Of a stretch of DNA of 64,000 bases, positions 17,513 to 26,929 are shown piece by piece. A program made the translations under genes and the position numbers. Location: contig SRSL01000007.1 of NCBI GenBank assembly GCA_009735695.1, positions 112,540 through 176,539 on the forward strand, written 5' to 3'. Position 1 is the first letter of the stretch, and the number at the start of each line of letters is the position of its first letter. The notes beneath the pieces are model-generated. The model had not been told where the DNA came from, did not search any database, and saw nothing but the letters and a program-made list of their open reading frames with translations. Origin of the DNA: Christiangramia bathymodioli. GTDB taxonomy: Bacteria; Bacteroidota; Bacteroidia; Flavobacteriales; Flavobacteriaceae.

Positions 17513-18058
17513 TTGCTCAGTTTATTCAGAAAATACCGACTGGTCCTGCGATTCATTTTTATTTTCCTGGGCAGCTATTTTCTTTTCTCGAGTTTATATA
17601 ATGGTTTTTTGATCCTATATGATACCGATCCGCCGGTGCCAGATCCTATCACAAGGCTTGTGGCTTATCAGAGCGGCGAGATCATGGCCAGCCTTGGATA
17701 TGATGTTAATGTGGTCATGCACCCTACTGGTCTCTCTATGAAGCTGATGGTGGAAGATCTTTTCCTGGCCGGAATTGTGGAAGGCTGTAATTCGGCAAGT
17801 ATGATCATCCTGTTCGCATCCTTTGTATTGGCCTTCTTCGGAAAACCCTTGAGTACATTGCTCTATATTTTTGCAGGGGCCGTGATCATTTATGCGATGA
17901 ACCTCATTCGTATCGTCCTGCTTGCGGTGAGTATTTACGAATACCCGCAATATTCAGGGTTTATGCACTCCATATTTTTCCCGCTGGCGATTTACGGAAC
18001 TGTGTTGCTGCTTTGGATAATCTGGGTTAGAATCTATTCGCGATGGAAAAAAGGGTGA
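17513..18058 (+). CDS. xrtF: Exosortase family protein XrtF
   Basis: An integral-membrane cysteine transpeptidase of the exosortase type, expected to process C-terminal sorting tails of exported proteins. With the start at 17513 it has 181 residues and several membrane helices. The catalytic triad is visible: Cys92 in EGCNSASM, Arg133 in NLIRIVLLA and His152 in MHSIFFPLAIYG. There is no ATG near the N-terminus; TTG at 17513 fits best with the promoter (TTG 17492 would add seven residues). The next gene overlaps by 16 bases and encodes the dedicated XrtF partner. Confidence 0.9.
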   Translation: MLSLFRKYRLVLRFIFIFLGSYFLFSSLYNGFLILYDTDPPVPDPITRLVAYQSGEIMASLGYDVNVVMHPTGLSMKLMVEDLFLAGIVEGCNSASMIILFASFVLAFFGKPLSTLLYIFAGAVIIYAMNLIRIVLLAVSIYEYPQYSGFMHSIFFPLAIYGTVLLLWIIWVRIYSRWKKG

Positions 18059-18495
18059 AAAGAAGGTATCGTGGATTGCAGATCGCACTGCTGGTTATTC
18101 TTCTTGCCGCGGTACGGCTTTTTGAAGAAAGCCTGTTCTATGACCCGCTTATCTATTTTTTCAAATCAGATTACCTAACGGGTGAAATTCCAGAAATGAA
18201 CCTTGGTCTACTTACCCTGAACTTGATATTTCGGTTCGTTATCAACACCCTAATTTCGTTAGCCATAATTTATGTGGCCTTTCGCGATAAACAAATCATG
18301 AAATTTTCAGGCATCCTGTATGCCCTGCTTTTTGTTTTGGGATTTTCGATATTCATCTACCTTATTTTGAATTTGGAAAATGAGCATTATCTGGCTCTTT
18401 TCTATGTAAGGCGATTTTTGATCCATCCGGTATTCCTTTTGATACTTCTCCCTGCATTCTATTATTACAGGTTGAGAAATTATAAAGATGATTAA
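18043..18495 (+). CDS. Exosortase F system-associated membrane protein
   Basis: A 150-residue protein with about four membrane helices (near residues 11-25, 65-85, 92-112 and 125-143). It overlaps xrtF by 16 bases, so the two are translationally coupled. The N-terminus (MEKRVKRRYRG) and the RFVINTLISLAIIYVAF segment match the small partner that always accompanies XrtF in Flavobacteriia. Its biochemical role is unknown; complex formation with XrtF is inferred from co-occurrence. Confidence 0.85.
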   Translation: MEKRVKRRYRGLQIALLVILLAAVRLFEESLFYDPLIYFFKSDYLTGEIPEMNLGLLTLNLIFRFVINTLISLAIIYVAFRDKQIMKFSGILYALLFVLGFSIFIYLILNLENEHYLALFYVRRFLIHPVFLLILLPAFYYYRLRNYKDD

Positions 18496-18496
18496 A

Positions 18497-19444
18497 CTAA
18501 AGCTGCATTCTCGACTTGTTATTTTGAAGCCATTCTCTAAAGTTTTTTAGTTCAGGGTTTAGTTTCCTGCTATTTTCCACATTCCGGGCGGCACAATAAT
18601 CCTCATTAAAATCGGCTTTAAACTGGAACATATTTCCCAGGTCATCCGCTCCTGGAAAGTCAAAACTTCTATACACATCGGGGGGAACGGCATTGTATTT
18701 CACGTCTTTTCCATATACTTCAGAGAAAACCTCGGCCATTTGCTCTCCAGTTAAATGTTCTCCGGCAATCCCAACCTTCTTATTTTTATAAAGCTCTGGA
18801 TTTTTAAAAATTTGAAAGGCTGCTTTTCCTATGTCTTCTGAAGCTATCCCAGGTAATTTCTTATCTCCCATAGGGAAGGTTATTGCCAATTCTCCATTTT
18901 CTCCTTTTTGCGGAGCCATTCCAAAATTGATAAAATTGTCCCAGTAAAAGGAGGTTAGTAATAATGTGTATGGTACCCCGCTGTTTATAAAGAATTTGTC
19001 TGACGCTCCTTTTGCATCCAGGTGAGGCGTCTTGTAGTTTTCCATTAAGGTGGGCATGCGGTCGTCATCCAGAGGAACCCATTTTCTGGTGTCTTCAAGA
19101 GTAGACCAGATTACATGTTGTAACTTCGCTTCTTTGGCTGCTTCCGCCATATCTTTTGCGTGTTCCATTTCTTTTTCCGGGGAAAAATGTTCCCAGAAAA
19201 ATGTTACGCAAAAAGCACCATAAGCGCCATCAAAGGCTTCTACCAGGCTCTCTTTGTCATCGACATCGGCTTCAAAAATATCTGCACCGAGTTTTCTTAA
19301 CTCCTGTGCTTTATCTGATGTATAATCCCGGGTGATCGCTCGTGCCCTGAACCTTTTGTCCGGATCGTCAAGGATAGCTTTCACCAGCCCCTGACCTTGG
19401 GAACCCGTGGCACCTATTATCGAAATGGTTTTTTGATTTTTCAT
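18497..19444 (-). CDS. NmrA-like NAD(P)-binding protein
   Basis: A 315-residue Rossmann-fold protein of the atypical short-chain dehydrogenase class. The dinucleotide motif GATGSQGQG is at residues 11-19, and the fold continues with ITRDYTS and DVDDKESL. The active-site Tyr-xxx-Lys typical of true dehydrogenases is not evident, which suits the NmrA/HSCARG group that senses NADP(H) balance. It converges on the exosortase partner gene with only one base between stops. No direct link to the downstream metal island is visible, though the two are divergent. Confidence 0.85.
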   Translation of the reverse strand: MKNQKTISIIGATGSQGQGLVKAILDDPDKRFRARAITRDYTSDKAQELRKLGADIFEADVDDKESLVEAFDGAYGAFCVTFFWEHFSPEKEMEHAKDMAEAAKEAKLQHVIWSTLEDTRKWVPLDDDRMPTLMENYKTPHLDAKGASDKFFINSGVPYTLLLTSFYWDNFINFGMAPQKGENGELAITFPMGDKKLPGIASEDIGKAAFQIFKNPELYKNKKVGIAGEHLTGEQMAEVFSEVYGKDVKYNAVPPDVYRSFDFPGADDLGNMFQFKADFNEDYCAARNVENSRKLNPELKNFREWLQNNKSRMQL

Positions 19445-19550
19445 TTTATGATAAAATGTAAGGTATTGATATACATAAATTTAAGTAAATTGGTTTTATA
19501 TTTAAATATTCTTTGAACCAGAATTTTAGCTTTCAAAAAAATTGAAAGTT

Positions 19551-19575
19551 TATTCTATATTTTTAAAATAGAATA
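19551..19575. promoter_or_regulatory. Perfect 8-bp dyad, candidate operator of the metal island
   Basis: TATTCTAT and ATAGAATA form a perfect inverted repeat separated by 9 bases. The right arm covers the expected -33 position of the -7 box at 19590-19597, so a bound protein could repress or activate the first metal gene. The half-site ATTCTAT recurs at 28958-28964 and 38271-38277, upstream of two other metal genes. The sequence is AT-rich, so chance matches are possible. Confidence 0.45.
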
Positions 19576-19589
19576 CCGTCCAGATCGGT

Positions 19590-19597
19590 TAATTTTG
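19590..19597 (+). promoter_or_regulatory. -7 box (TAATTTTG) upstream of the metal island
   Basis: Exact TAnnTTTG match, 70 bases before the ATG at 19668 and 14 bases after the dyad. It is one of two candidate -7 boxes for the first island gene. Confidence 0.45.
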
Positions 19598-19651
19598 GGC
19601 AGGTTTTTTTTCGAAAATGTCTGGTTAAATCGCTGATATTGAAAAAAAATG

Positions 19652-19659
19652 TATTTTTG
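19652..19659 (+). promoter_or_regulatory. -7 box (TATTTTTG), alternative for the metal island
   Basis: Exact TAnnTTTG match ending 8 bases before the ATG at 19668. Use of this box would give an almost leaderless message. No -33 TTG at proper spacing. Confidence 0.35.
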
Positions 19660-19667
19660 TTCACGTA

Positions 19668-20060
19668 ATGAAAGAGGCTTTCAGACAATTATCATCCTTA
19701 ATGCTGGCCTTGCTGGTCATGTTTTCCACGATGTCCTTCACCGTGGAAAAGCATTTTTGTGGGGAGCATCTTGTAGATAAAGCCGTATTTTCTGAAGTGA
19801 AGACCTGTGGCATGCAAATGAATGCCATGACCGATGGGCACTGTTGCAGTAACGAACAAACTTCAGTGGAAGGCCAGGATGAGCTAAAGATTTCCTTTGA
19901 TTCTTTCGATTTCCATCAGCAGGTTTTCTTAAGCACTTTCGCGTATTCCTATTTCAACCTGTTCGAGCCTTCGCCACAACAGGTCATTCCTTTTAAAGAT
20001 TATTCCCCTCCTTTACTGGTCTACGACATACAGTTGCAGGACCAGGTATTCCTTATTTGA
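19668..20060 (+). CDS. HYC_CC_PP-type Cys/His secreted protein
   Basis: A 130-residue exported protein with an N-terminal hydrophobic segment (about residues 9-24). It carries the family's spaced motifs: His29-Phe-Cys31 (KHFCGEH), Cys47, the Cys59-Cys60 pair (GHCCSNE) and a Pro-Pro near residue 113. The cysteines and histidines plus its position directly upstream of a CusA gene suggest a periplasmic copper-binding or sensing role, as seen for this family in many Bacteroidota. The role is inference; the family call is good. Confidence 0.82.
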   Translation: MKEAFRQLSSLMLALLVMFSTMSFTVEKHFCGEHLVDKAVFSEVKTCGMQMNAMTDGHCCSNEQTSVEGQDELKISFDSFDFHQQVFLSTFAYSYFNLFEPSPQQVIPFKDYSPPLLVYDIQLQDQVFLI

Positions 20061-20162
20061 TAGATTTGATTGAGGTGCTGTTAGGCTTATCGCCTTCAGG
20101 ACCGTTCTGTATTGCATTTAGGCCATGCCTGGGCTATTCTGAATTTTCAAATCATCAATAAT

Positions 20163-23100
20163 ATGTTCAATAAAATCATAAAATATTTTCTCTATAACCG
20201 TTTAGTGACGGTTTTACTACTGCTGTTCCTGGTAGGCTGGGGCCTCGTTACGGCACCTTTTAACTGGGACACCGGTTTTTTGCCCAATGATCCGGTACCG
20301 GTAGATGCCATTCCCGATATTGGTGAAAACCAGCAGATCGTGTTTACCGATTGGCCGGGCCGTTCTCCCCAGGATGTGGAAGACCAGATCACCTATCCAC
20401 TCACCAGTTCCCTTTTAGGAATTCCCGGAGTGAAGTCCATTAGGAGTACCTCCATGTTCGGGTTTTCCAGCATCTATATCATTTTTGAGGAAGATGTGGA
20501 ATTTTACTGGTCCCGTTCTCGGGTCCTCGAAAAACTGAATTCGCTTCCTGCAGGTCTTCTTCCTGCTGAAGTTCAGCCGTCTTTAGGGCCCGATGCTACT
20601 GCTTTAGGTCAGGTGTACTGGTATACCCTTGAAGGCCGTGATCCTGAAGGGAACGTGACCGGAGGCTGGGATCTTCATGAACTCAGAAAGATCCAGGATT
20701 ACTATGTAAAACCGGGACTTAGTGCGACCCAGGGAGTTTCAGAAGTTGCTTCGGTGGGTGGTTATGTCCAGGAATACCAGATCGATGTGAATCCTGATGC
20801 GCTTAAAGCCTTCAATATCGGGATCGACCAGGTGATGATGGCGGTAAAGAATTCCAACCGCGACGCTGGAGCGAAAACCCTTGAGGTAAATAAAGTGGAA
20901 TACCTAGTGCGCGGACTCGGATATATTGAATCCATCGAGGATATCGAAAATACCGTGGTGGTGGCCAGGGAAACCAAACCTGTGCTCATCAGGGATATCG
21001 CTCGCGTGCATCTTGGTCCATCTGAAAGAAGAGGAATACTGGATAAAGGAGGTGCCGATGTTGCCGGTGGAGTAGTGGTAGCCAGGTACGGGTCCAATCC
21101 GTTACAGGTTATCCAGAATGTTAAGGACAAGATAGACGAAATTTCTCCCGGTCTTCCTTCAAAAACGCTGGAAGACGGGACAGTGTCCAAGCTTACTATT
21201 GTTCCGTTTTACGACAGAACCCAGCTGATCAATGAGACCATAGGAACCCTTGAAAGCGCGCTTTCCCACGAGATTCTCATTAGTATTATCGTGATCATCG
21301 TGCTGGTATTGAATTTAAGAGCTTCGGTACTTATTTCCAGTTTACTTCCCATCGCCGTGCTCATGACCTTTATCACGATGCGGTATTTTGGAGTGGACGC
21401 TAACGTGGTGGCCCTTTCAGGGATCGCCATTGCCATTGGAGTGATGGTAGACGTGGGAATCGTCTTTGTGGAAAATACTATTCGATGGCTTGAAATGCCT
21501 GAAAATGAAAATGCACGGGGAAAGAAATTGCTGGATATTATTTACAAAGCTACCGTAGAAGTGGCTCCAGCCGTGACCACAGCGCTACTTACCACCATTG
21601 TAAGTTTTCTTCCGGTTTTCTTTATGGAAAACGCCGAAGGGAAATTATTCCGCCCGCTGGCCTTTACCAAGACATTCGCCATTGCGGCGGCTTTTGTGAT
21701 TGGAGTACTGGTTCTACCAATGTTCTCCTATTATTTCTTCAATATTAAAGCCGATAAAAAGAAGACCAAAATGATCTGGAACATGGCTCTGGTTTTTGGC
21801 GGAATATTGCTGGCGATCATTTTCAGTTTCTGGCTTCCACTAGCGCTTACAGTAGTTGGTTTACTGAAATTTTTAGAGGAGCGAAATCCTGAATTTCTCG
21901 GAAAATACTCTTCCCAGATCATCATCGGGATCACGCTGCTGGTCACTATTCTTTTTCTTGCTGAAGAATGGATGCCTTTAGGCTTCGAAAAAAGTCTTAT
22001 TTCGAATTATATATTCGTAATTATCCTTATCGCGATCACTTTAGCCATGTTGCTGGCGGTGGTTCGTTTTTATGAACCTATCCTTAACTGGTGTCTTACT
22101 AATAAAGGTACTTTCTTCATTCTTCCCCTCATCACCATTTTCCTGGGGGCGATGATCTGGTTTGGATTTCCAAAATTATTCGGTTTTGTAGATGATGCTA
22201 CTGAAGAGGTTGGTTTAGACCTGAGTAAAACACGAATCTGGTCTGGCCTTTCGCATACTTTCCCCGGTGTAGGTAAGGAATTCATGCCTTCGCTCAACGA
22301 GGGAAGCTTCCTGCTGATGCCAACCACCATGCCGCATGCGGGAATCGAATATTCCAAGGAAACGGTACAAAAACTGGATTTGGCGGTGACCAATATTCCG
22401 GAAGTGGACATTTCAGTTGGGAAACTGGGACGAATCGAAAGCGCCCTGGACCCGGCACCGGTTTCTATGTTCGAAAACGTGATCAATTATAAACCCGAAT
22501 ATGCCCTTAATGAAAATGGAAAACCCACCACATTTAAAGTGGATGATGAGGGCCGATTCATTCTGAAGTCGGGAGACAGCCTTTCGAATGCCGATGCGAT
22601 TGCTAGCGGAATTAAAAGAGAGCAATTGATACCCGATGAGGACGGAAACTATTTCAGGAATTGGAGAGAAGAAATCCAAAGTCCTGATGATATCTGGGAG
22701 GAAATCGTTCAAAGAACCAAACTTCCCGGGGTGACTTCGGCTCCTAAATTACAGCCTATTGAAACCCGGCTGGTGATGTTGCAAACCGGGATGAGAGCTC
22801 CTATGGGAATCAAAGTGTATGGCCCTAACTTGAAAACCATCCAGGATTTCGGGATCCAGCTGGAGAACCTGTTAAAACAGGTGCCATCTGTAAAATCGGA
22901 AGCGGTTTTCGCAGACAGGGTAGTAGGTAAACCCTACCTGGAAATCGATATCGACCGAAATGCTATTGCAAGGTTCGGCCTGAGTATTGAAGACGTACAG
23001 CAAACCATCGAAACGGCCATAGGTGGAATGGAGATCACCTCGACAGTGGAGGGAAGGGAACGCTTTCCCGTTCGCGTAAGATATCCTCGTGAACTTCGTG

Positions 23101-24005
23101 ATAATCCCGAAGCCGTTAAGCGAATTTTGGTGCCAACTTCTACCGGGGCCCAAATCCCATTAGGTGAGCTTGCCGACCTGGAATATGTTCGTGGACCACA
23201 AATGATCAAGAGTGAGGAAACCTTCCTGGTTGGCTATGTGCTTTTTGATAAACGGGATGGATATGCCGAGGTGAATGTGGTGAACGATGCCCAGAACTTC
23301 ATCCAGGAAAAGATCGATAATGGAGAACTTTTGGTTCCCGAAGGTGTGAATTTTAAATTTTCAGGGAATTATGAGAACCAGGTGAGAGCTGTAAAACGGC
23401 TTTCCATTTTGATCCCGCTGTGTTTGATCATTATTTTCCTGCTGCTGTATTTCCAGTTCAAGACGGTGATCGCTTCAACCATTCATTTTTCCGGAGTTTT
23501 CGTGGCCTTCGCCGGTGGATTTATCATGATCTGGCTTTACGGGCAGGGATGGTTCATGGATTTCGAAGTATTCGGAACCAATATGCGTGACCTGTTCCAG
23601 ATCCAGGAAGTGAACCTGAGTGTGGCCGTATGGGTAGGATTTATCGCGCTCTTCGGTATCGCGACCGATGACGGGGTACTTATGGGAACTTATATTCATC
23701 AGGTATTTGAAAGGCGCCAACCAGATACTGTTCCGGCAGTGAGGGATGCGGTAATGGAAGCCGGTAAAAAGCGGGTGCGTCCTGCCATGATGACTACTGC
23801 GGTAACTATAATAGCCTTGTTCCCTGTGCTTACTTCAACCGGAAAAGGATCGGATATCATGGTGCCCATGGCGATCCCAATTGTAGGGGGTATGATCATC
23901 CAGATCATGACCATTTTCGTGGTTCCCGTTTTACAGGCCTACTGGAGGGAAACTGTGGTGAAAAAGAATTCAAAATCTCAAAAACAGTTAACAAATGAAA
24001 ACTAA
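20163..24005 (+). CDS. cusA: CusA/CzcA-family heavy-metal RND efflux pump, copper/silver type
   Basis: The inner-membrane proton-driven pump of a tripartite metal exporter. The ATG at 20163 (MFNKIIKYFL) gives 1,280 residues; the open frame upstream adds no family-like sequence. Helix 4 reads AIGVMVDVGIVFVEN, very like the CusA (Cu/Ag) signature. The methionine-rich RLVMLQTGMRAPMGIK segment matches the CusA Met relay. It is over 200 residues longer than E. coli CusA, because extra hydrophobic segments and a soluble loop lie between about residues 530 and 700 and further residues near 790-840. The 3' end overlaps the TolC-like gene by 11 bases. Confidence 0.95.
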   Translation: MFNKIIKYFLYNRLVTVLLLLFLVGWGLVTAPFNWDTGFLPNDPVPVDAIPDIGENQQIVFTDWPGRSPQDVEDQITYPLTSSLLGIPGVKSIRSTSMFGFSSIYIIFEEDVEFYWSRSRVLEKLNSLPAGLLPAEVQPSLGPDATALGQVYWYTLEGRDPEGNVTGGWDLHELRKIQDYYVKPGLSATQGVSEVASVGGYVQEYQIDVNPDALKAFNIGIDQVMMAVKNSNRDAGAKTLEVNKVEYLVRGLGYIESIEDIENTVVVARETKPVLIRDIARVHLGPSERRGILDKGGADVAGGVVVARYGSNPLQVIQNVKDKIDEISPGLPSKTLEDGTVSKLTIVPFYDRTQLINETIGTLESALSHEILISIIVIIVLVLNLRASVLISSLLPIAVLMTFITMRYFGVDANVVALSGIAIAIGVMVDVGIVFVENTIRWLEMPENENARGKKLLDIIYKATVEVAPAVTTALLTTIVSFLPVFFMENAEGKLFRPLAFTKTFAIAAAFVIGVLVLPMFSYYFFNIKADKKKTKMIWNMALVFGGILLAIIFSFWLPLALTVVGLLKFLEERNPEFLGKYSSQIIIGITLLVTILFLAEEWMPLGFEKSLISNYIFVIILIAITLAMLLAVVRFYEPILNWCLTNKGTFFILPLITIFLGAMIWFGFPKLFGFVDDATEEVGLDLSKTRIWSGLSHTFPGVGKEFMPSLNEGSFLLMPTTMPHAGIEYSKETVQKLDLAVTNIPEVDISVGKLGRIESALDPAPVSMFENVINYKPEYALNENGKPTTFKVDDEGRFILKSGDSLSNADAIASGIKREQLIPDEDGNYFRNWREEIQSPDDIWEEIVQRTKLPGVTSAPKLQPIETRLVMLQTGMRAPMGIKVYGPNLKTIQDFGIQLENLLKQVPSVKSEAVFADRVVGKPYLEIDIDRNAIARFGLSIEDVQQTIETAIGGMEITSTVEGRERFPVRVRYPRELRDNPEAVKRILVPTSTGAQIPLGELADLEYVRGPQMIKSEETFLVGYVLFDKRDGYAEVNVVNDAQNFIQEKIDNGELLVPEGVNFKFSGNYENQVRAVKRLSILIPLCLIIIFLLLYFQFKTVIASTIHFSGVFVAFAGGFIMIWLYGQGWFMDFEVFGTNMRDLFQIQEVNLSVAVWVGFIALFGIATDDGVLMGTYIHQVFERRQPDTVPAVRDAVMEAGKKRVRPAMMTTAVTIIALFPVLTSTGKGSDIMVPMAIPIVGGMIIQIMTIFVVPVLQAYWRETVVKKNSKSQKQLTNEN

Positions 24006-25236
24006 TCGAATACTGTTGGTCTGCTTCCTGTTTTTGGGTCTAAGCCAGATTCAGGCTCAGCAAATACAGGAATATTTACAAATTGCTTCTGAAAATAACC
24101 CGGAAGTTCAGGCTTCCTATTCAAGATTCGAGGCTGCGCTTCAAAAGGCCCCGCAGGTTTCTTCACTGCCCGATCCAACGCTTACCATGAGCGCTTTCGG
24201 AAGAATGGTAGAAACCAGGCTGGGTGCACAGGAAGCAAGGTTTTCCCTCATGCAGATGTTCCCCTGGTTCGGTACAAACAACCTTAGAAAAGGTTCTGCG
24301 GAACTGATGGCCGAAGCCAGATTCCAGGATTTCCTGACAGCCCGGGAATCGCTTTTCGTCAAAGTAAAAGAGGCTTACGCCGAAATTTATAAGATCGAAA
24401 AAAGCATCGAGGTAATGGAAGAAGATCTCGAAATTCTTGATTCTTATAGGAAACTGGCCCTTAACCGATTTGAAGCCGGGAGCGCTCCCATGGTGAACGT
24501 GGTAAAGGTGGATATAGACCGGGAGGAGCTGGTGACCCGAATTGCCTTGATGAAGGATGAATTAGAAACCAGGAAGATCCAGTTCAATTATTTGTTGAAC
24601 AGGGAGCAATCGGCTATGGTCGAGGTGCAGGATAACCTTCAGCTGGAAAACGATCTGGTAATTGATTCCAGTTTCGAGGATCATCCTAGAATTCAATCAC
24701 TGGATTATGAGAAACAGGCTTTTGAAAAAGAAATAGAGATCAGTAAAAAGGAAGGGCTTCCCATGCTGGGACTCGGACTGGATTACTCGATTATTTCAAA
24801 AAGAACCGATGCCAATCCTGAGAATAACGGTCAGGACGCGATCATGCCTATGTTTTCGGTTACGCTGCCAATTTTCAGAAAAAAATATAAGGCAGCCCGG
24901 GAAGAGGCAAAGCTGATGGCTCAGGCCACCGAGCAGGAAAAAACGGCCATGATCAACGAATTGAACAGTGAGGCCGTAATGCTGAATTATGAAATAAAGA
25001 AATCGCGGCAGCTAATGGACCTGTACGACCGGCAGATCACCAGTTCCAACCAGGCAAATAAGTTGCTTGTTGTTGGTTTTAGCAATGCGAATTCCGATTT
25101 TGAGGAAGTCCTTCAGATGAACCAGGACCTGCTGATGTTGAAAATTCAGAAAATAGAGGCCCTTGCTAATGCTTACAAGGCAACCGCCAAACTAGATTAT
25201 CTACATTTTAAAAACGATACAAATGCAAACGAATAG
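23995..25236 (+). CDS. cusC: TolC-family outer-membrane efflux protein (CusC-like)
   Basis: The outer-membrane channel of the tripartite exporter. The 413-residue product has a signal peptide (cleavage near IQAQ, residue 22) and two repeats of long alpha-helical hairpins typical of TolC, with LPDPTLTMSAFGR and QMFPWFGTN in the first. It overlaps cusA upstream (11 bases) and the adaptor gene downstream (14 bases), indicating translational coupling of the three subunits. It lacks an obvious lipobox. The symbol is by role, not by close similarity. Confidence 0.88.
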   Translation: MKTNRILLVCFLFLGLSQIQAQQIQEYLQIASENNPEVQASYSRFEAALQKAPQVSSLPDPTLTMSAFGRMVETRLGAQEARFSLMQMFPWFGTNNLRKGSAELMAEARFQDFLTARESLFVKVKEAYAEIYKIEKSIEVMEEDLEILDSYRKLALNRFEAGSAPMVNVVKVDIDREELVTRIALMKDELETRKIQFNYLLNREQSAMVEVQDNLQLENDLVIDSSFEDHPRIQSLDYEKQAFEKEIEISKKEGLPMLGLGLDYSIISKRTDANPENNGQDAIMPMFSVTLPIFRKKYKAAREEAKLMAQATEQEKTAMINELNSEAVMLNYEIKKSRQLMDLYDRQITSSNQANKLLVVGFSNANSDFEEVLQMNQDLLMLKIQKIEALANAYKATAKLDYLHFKNDTNANE

Positions 25237-26926
25237 AAAAAATATAATCCTGGCCATCGGGATCCTCGTTGCAGGGATCTTTCTTGGCTGGCTGTTCTTT
25301 GGCGGTAGTGAAGCCGCGCAGGATGAACATGATCATACAGCTGGTGCAGAAGCTGAGGTATGGACCTGTTCCATGCACCCGCAGATACGCCAACCGGAAC
25401 CTGGACAATGTCCTATTTGCGGCATGGACCTGATCCCACTTTCAGAAGATGAAGGCGGACTGGATTCAGATATGTTCCAGATGAGCGAGGACGCGATGAA
25501 ACTGGCCAATGTGAGAACCATGACCGTGGGTGGAGGAGAAACTGCTAAAGAATTAAGACTAAATGGGAAAGTAGTGGTGGATGAACGAAACGACTATACT
25601 CAAACCGTTCATATCCCGGGGCGTATCGAGAAACTGATGGTGAATTTTACCGGAGAAAAGGTGGAAAGGGGGCAAACCCTGGCGATGATCTACTCACCGC
25701 AACTGGTTACAGCCCAGGCTGAACTTCTACAGGCCCAGGAGATCAAAGAGAGTCAGCCGGAATTATTCAGGGCGGCCAAACAAAAGCTTCGAAACTGGAA
25801 AATTAGCGACCCCCAGATCGAAAAAATGCTTGCGGAAGGAGAACCTATTGAAAGATTCCCTATTCGCTCGGATGTGAGCGGGGTAGTGACCGAACTTATG
25901 GCCGAACCCGGCGACCATCTGGAACAGGGAATGCCTATCTACCAGATCGCGAATCTGGATAAGCTCTGGATACAGTTCGACCTGTATGAAAGTGATCTGA
26001 ACTGGGTTGAAGAAGGGAGCAAAGTCGAGTACACGGTGAAATCACTTCCGGGAAAAAGTTTCGAGGGAGAGATCAGTTTCGTGGATCCTTTGCTAAATGA
26101 TAATACCCGCGTAGCCACGGCCCGGATCGAGGTGCCTAATAAAGATAGAAAACTAAAACCAGGAATGTTCGTAAGCGGTGTCGTAGAAAATCAATTGGAC
26201 AGCCCTTCAGAAGAGCGCATCGTGATCCCGGAGTCGGCTGTTTTGTGGACCGGGGAACGTTCCGTTGTTTATGTAAAGACCGATATGGAAAAAGGAGCAG
26301 GATTCGAATTACGTGAAGTGAACCTGGGGCCTGCGCTGGCCGATTCTTATGTGGTGGAAAGCGGCTTAAAGCCCGGGGAGCAGATCGTGGTGAATGGAAC
26401 TTTTACAGTGGATGCGGCCGTGCAATTAGCCGGCAAGCCTAGCATGATGAACCCGAATATGGGCCAGGAAGAAGTTGATATTTCAGAAGAGGATCGATCG
26501 GCATTACAACCACTTTTCAGCAATTATATGGAATTGAAAGATGCTCTTGTGAACGATGACCTGGATAAGGCAAAGGCCGAAGGGAAAGAACTTCAGCAGG
26601 CAATTGACGGGCTACAGGTTTCAGCTTTAAGCGAGGAGGTGGAAGCGCTTCTTAAGATCAATGCTCCAAAATTGCAGTCGGTAACTCAAAGGCTGGTAAA
26701 TGCGGGAAGTATAGCTGCGGTGCGCAATGAATTTATAGCACTTTCCAATACGATGATCAACCTTGCGGTTTCAACCCGGCCTATGGAAGGGATGTATATT
26801 CAGCATTGCCCAATGGCCAATAATAACCAGGGAGCAGATTGGCTTAGCATGTCTTCTGAAGTAAGAAATCCTTACTACGGTGAGGCTATGCTTACCTGTG
26901 GAGAAGTAACAAAAAGCCTTAATTAA
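25223..26926 (+). CDS. cusB: CusB-type periplasmic adaptor with N-terminal metal-binding domain and C-terminal DUF3347
   Basis: The membrane-fusion subunit linking CusA to the outer-membrane channel. Order: membrane anchor (about residues 8-26); a heavy-metal-binding domain with CSMHP (49-53) and CPICGM (63-68); lipoyl/barrel-sandwich and beta-barrel adaptor core (about 100-410); and a C-terminal DUF3347 domain (about 425-560) with HCPMA (528-532) and a final Cys559. Fusion of DUF3347 makes it longer than E. coli CusB (407). The same domain occurs alone in two nearby lipoproteins. Both flanking domains look like copper-handling modules that feed the pump. Confidence 0.93.
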   Translation: MQTNRKNIILAIGILVAGIFLGWLFFGGSEAAQDEHDHTAGAEAEVWTCSMHPQIRQPEPGQCPICGMDLIPLSEDEGGLDSDMFQMSEDAMKLANVRTMTVGGGETAKELRLNGKVVVDERNDYTQTVHIPGRIEKLMVNFTGEKVERGQTLAMIYSPQLVTAQAELLQAQEIKESQPELFRAAKQKLRNWKISDPQIEKMLAEGEPIERFPIRSDVSGVVTELMAEPGDHLEQGMPIYQIANLDKLWIQFDLYESDLNWVEEGSKVEYTVKSLPGKSFEGEISFVDPLLNDNTRVATARIEVPNKDRKLKPGMFVSGVVENQLDSPSEERIVIPESAVLWTGERSVVYVKTDMEKGAGFELREVNLGPALADSYVVESGLKPGEQIVVNGTFTVDAAVQLAGKPSMMNPNMGQEEVDISEEDRSALQPLFSNYMELKDALVNDDLDKAKAEGKELQQAIDGLQVSALSEEVEALLKINAPKLQSVTQRLVNAGSIAAVRNEFIALSNTMINLAVSTRPMEGMYIQHCPMANNNQGADWLSMSSEVRNPYYGEAMLTCGEVTKSLN

Positions 26927-26929
26927 ATA

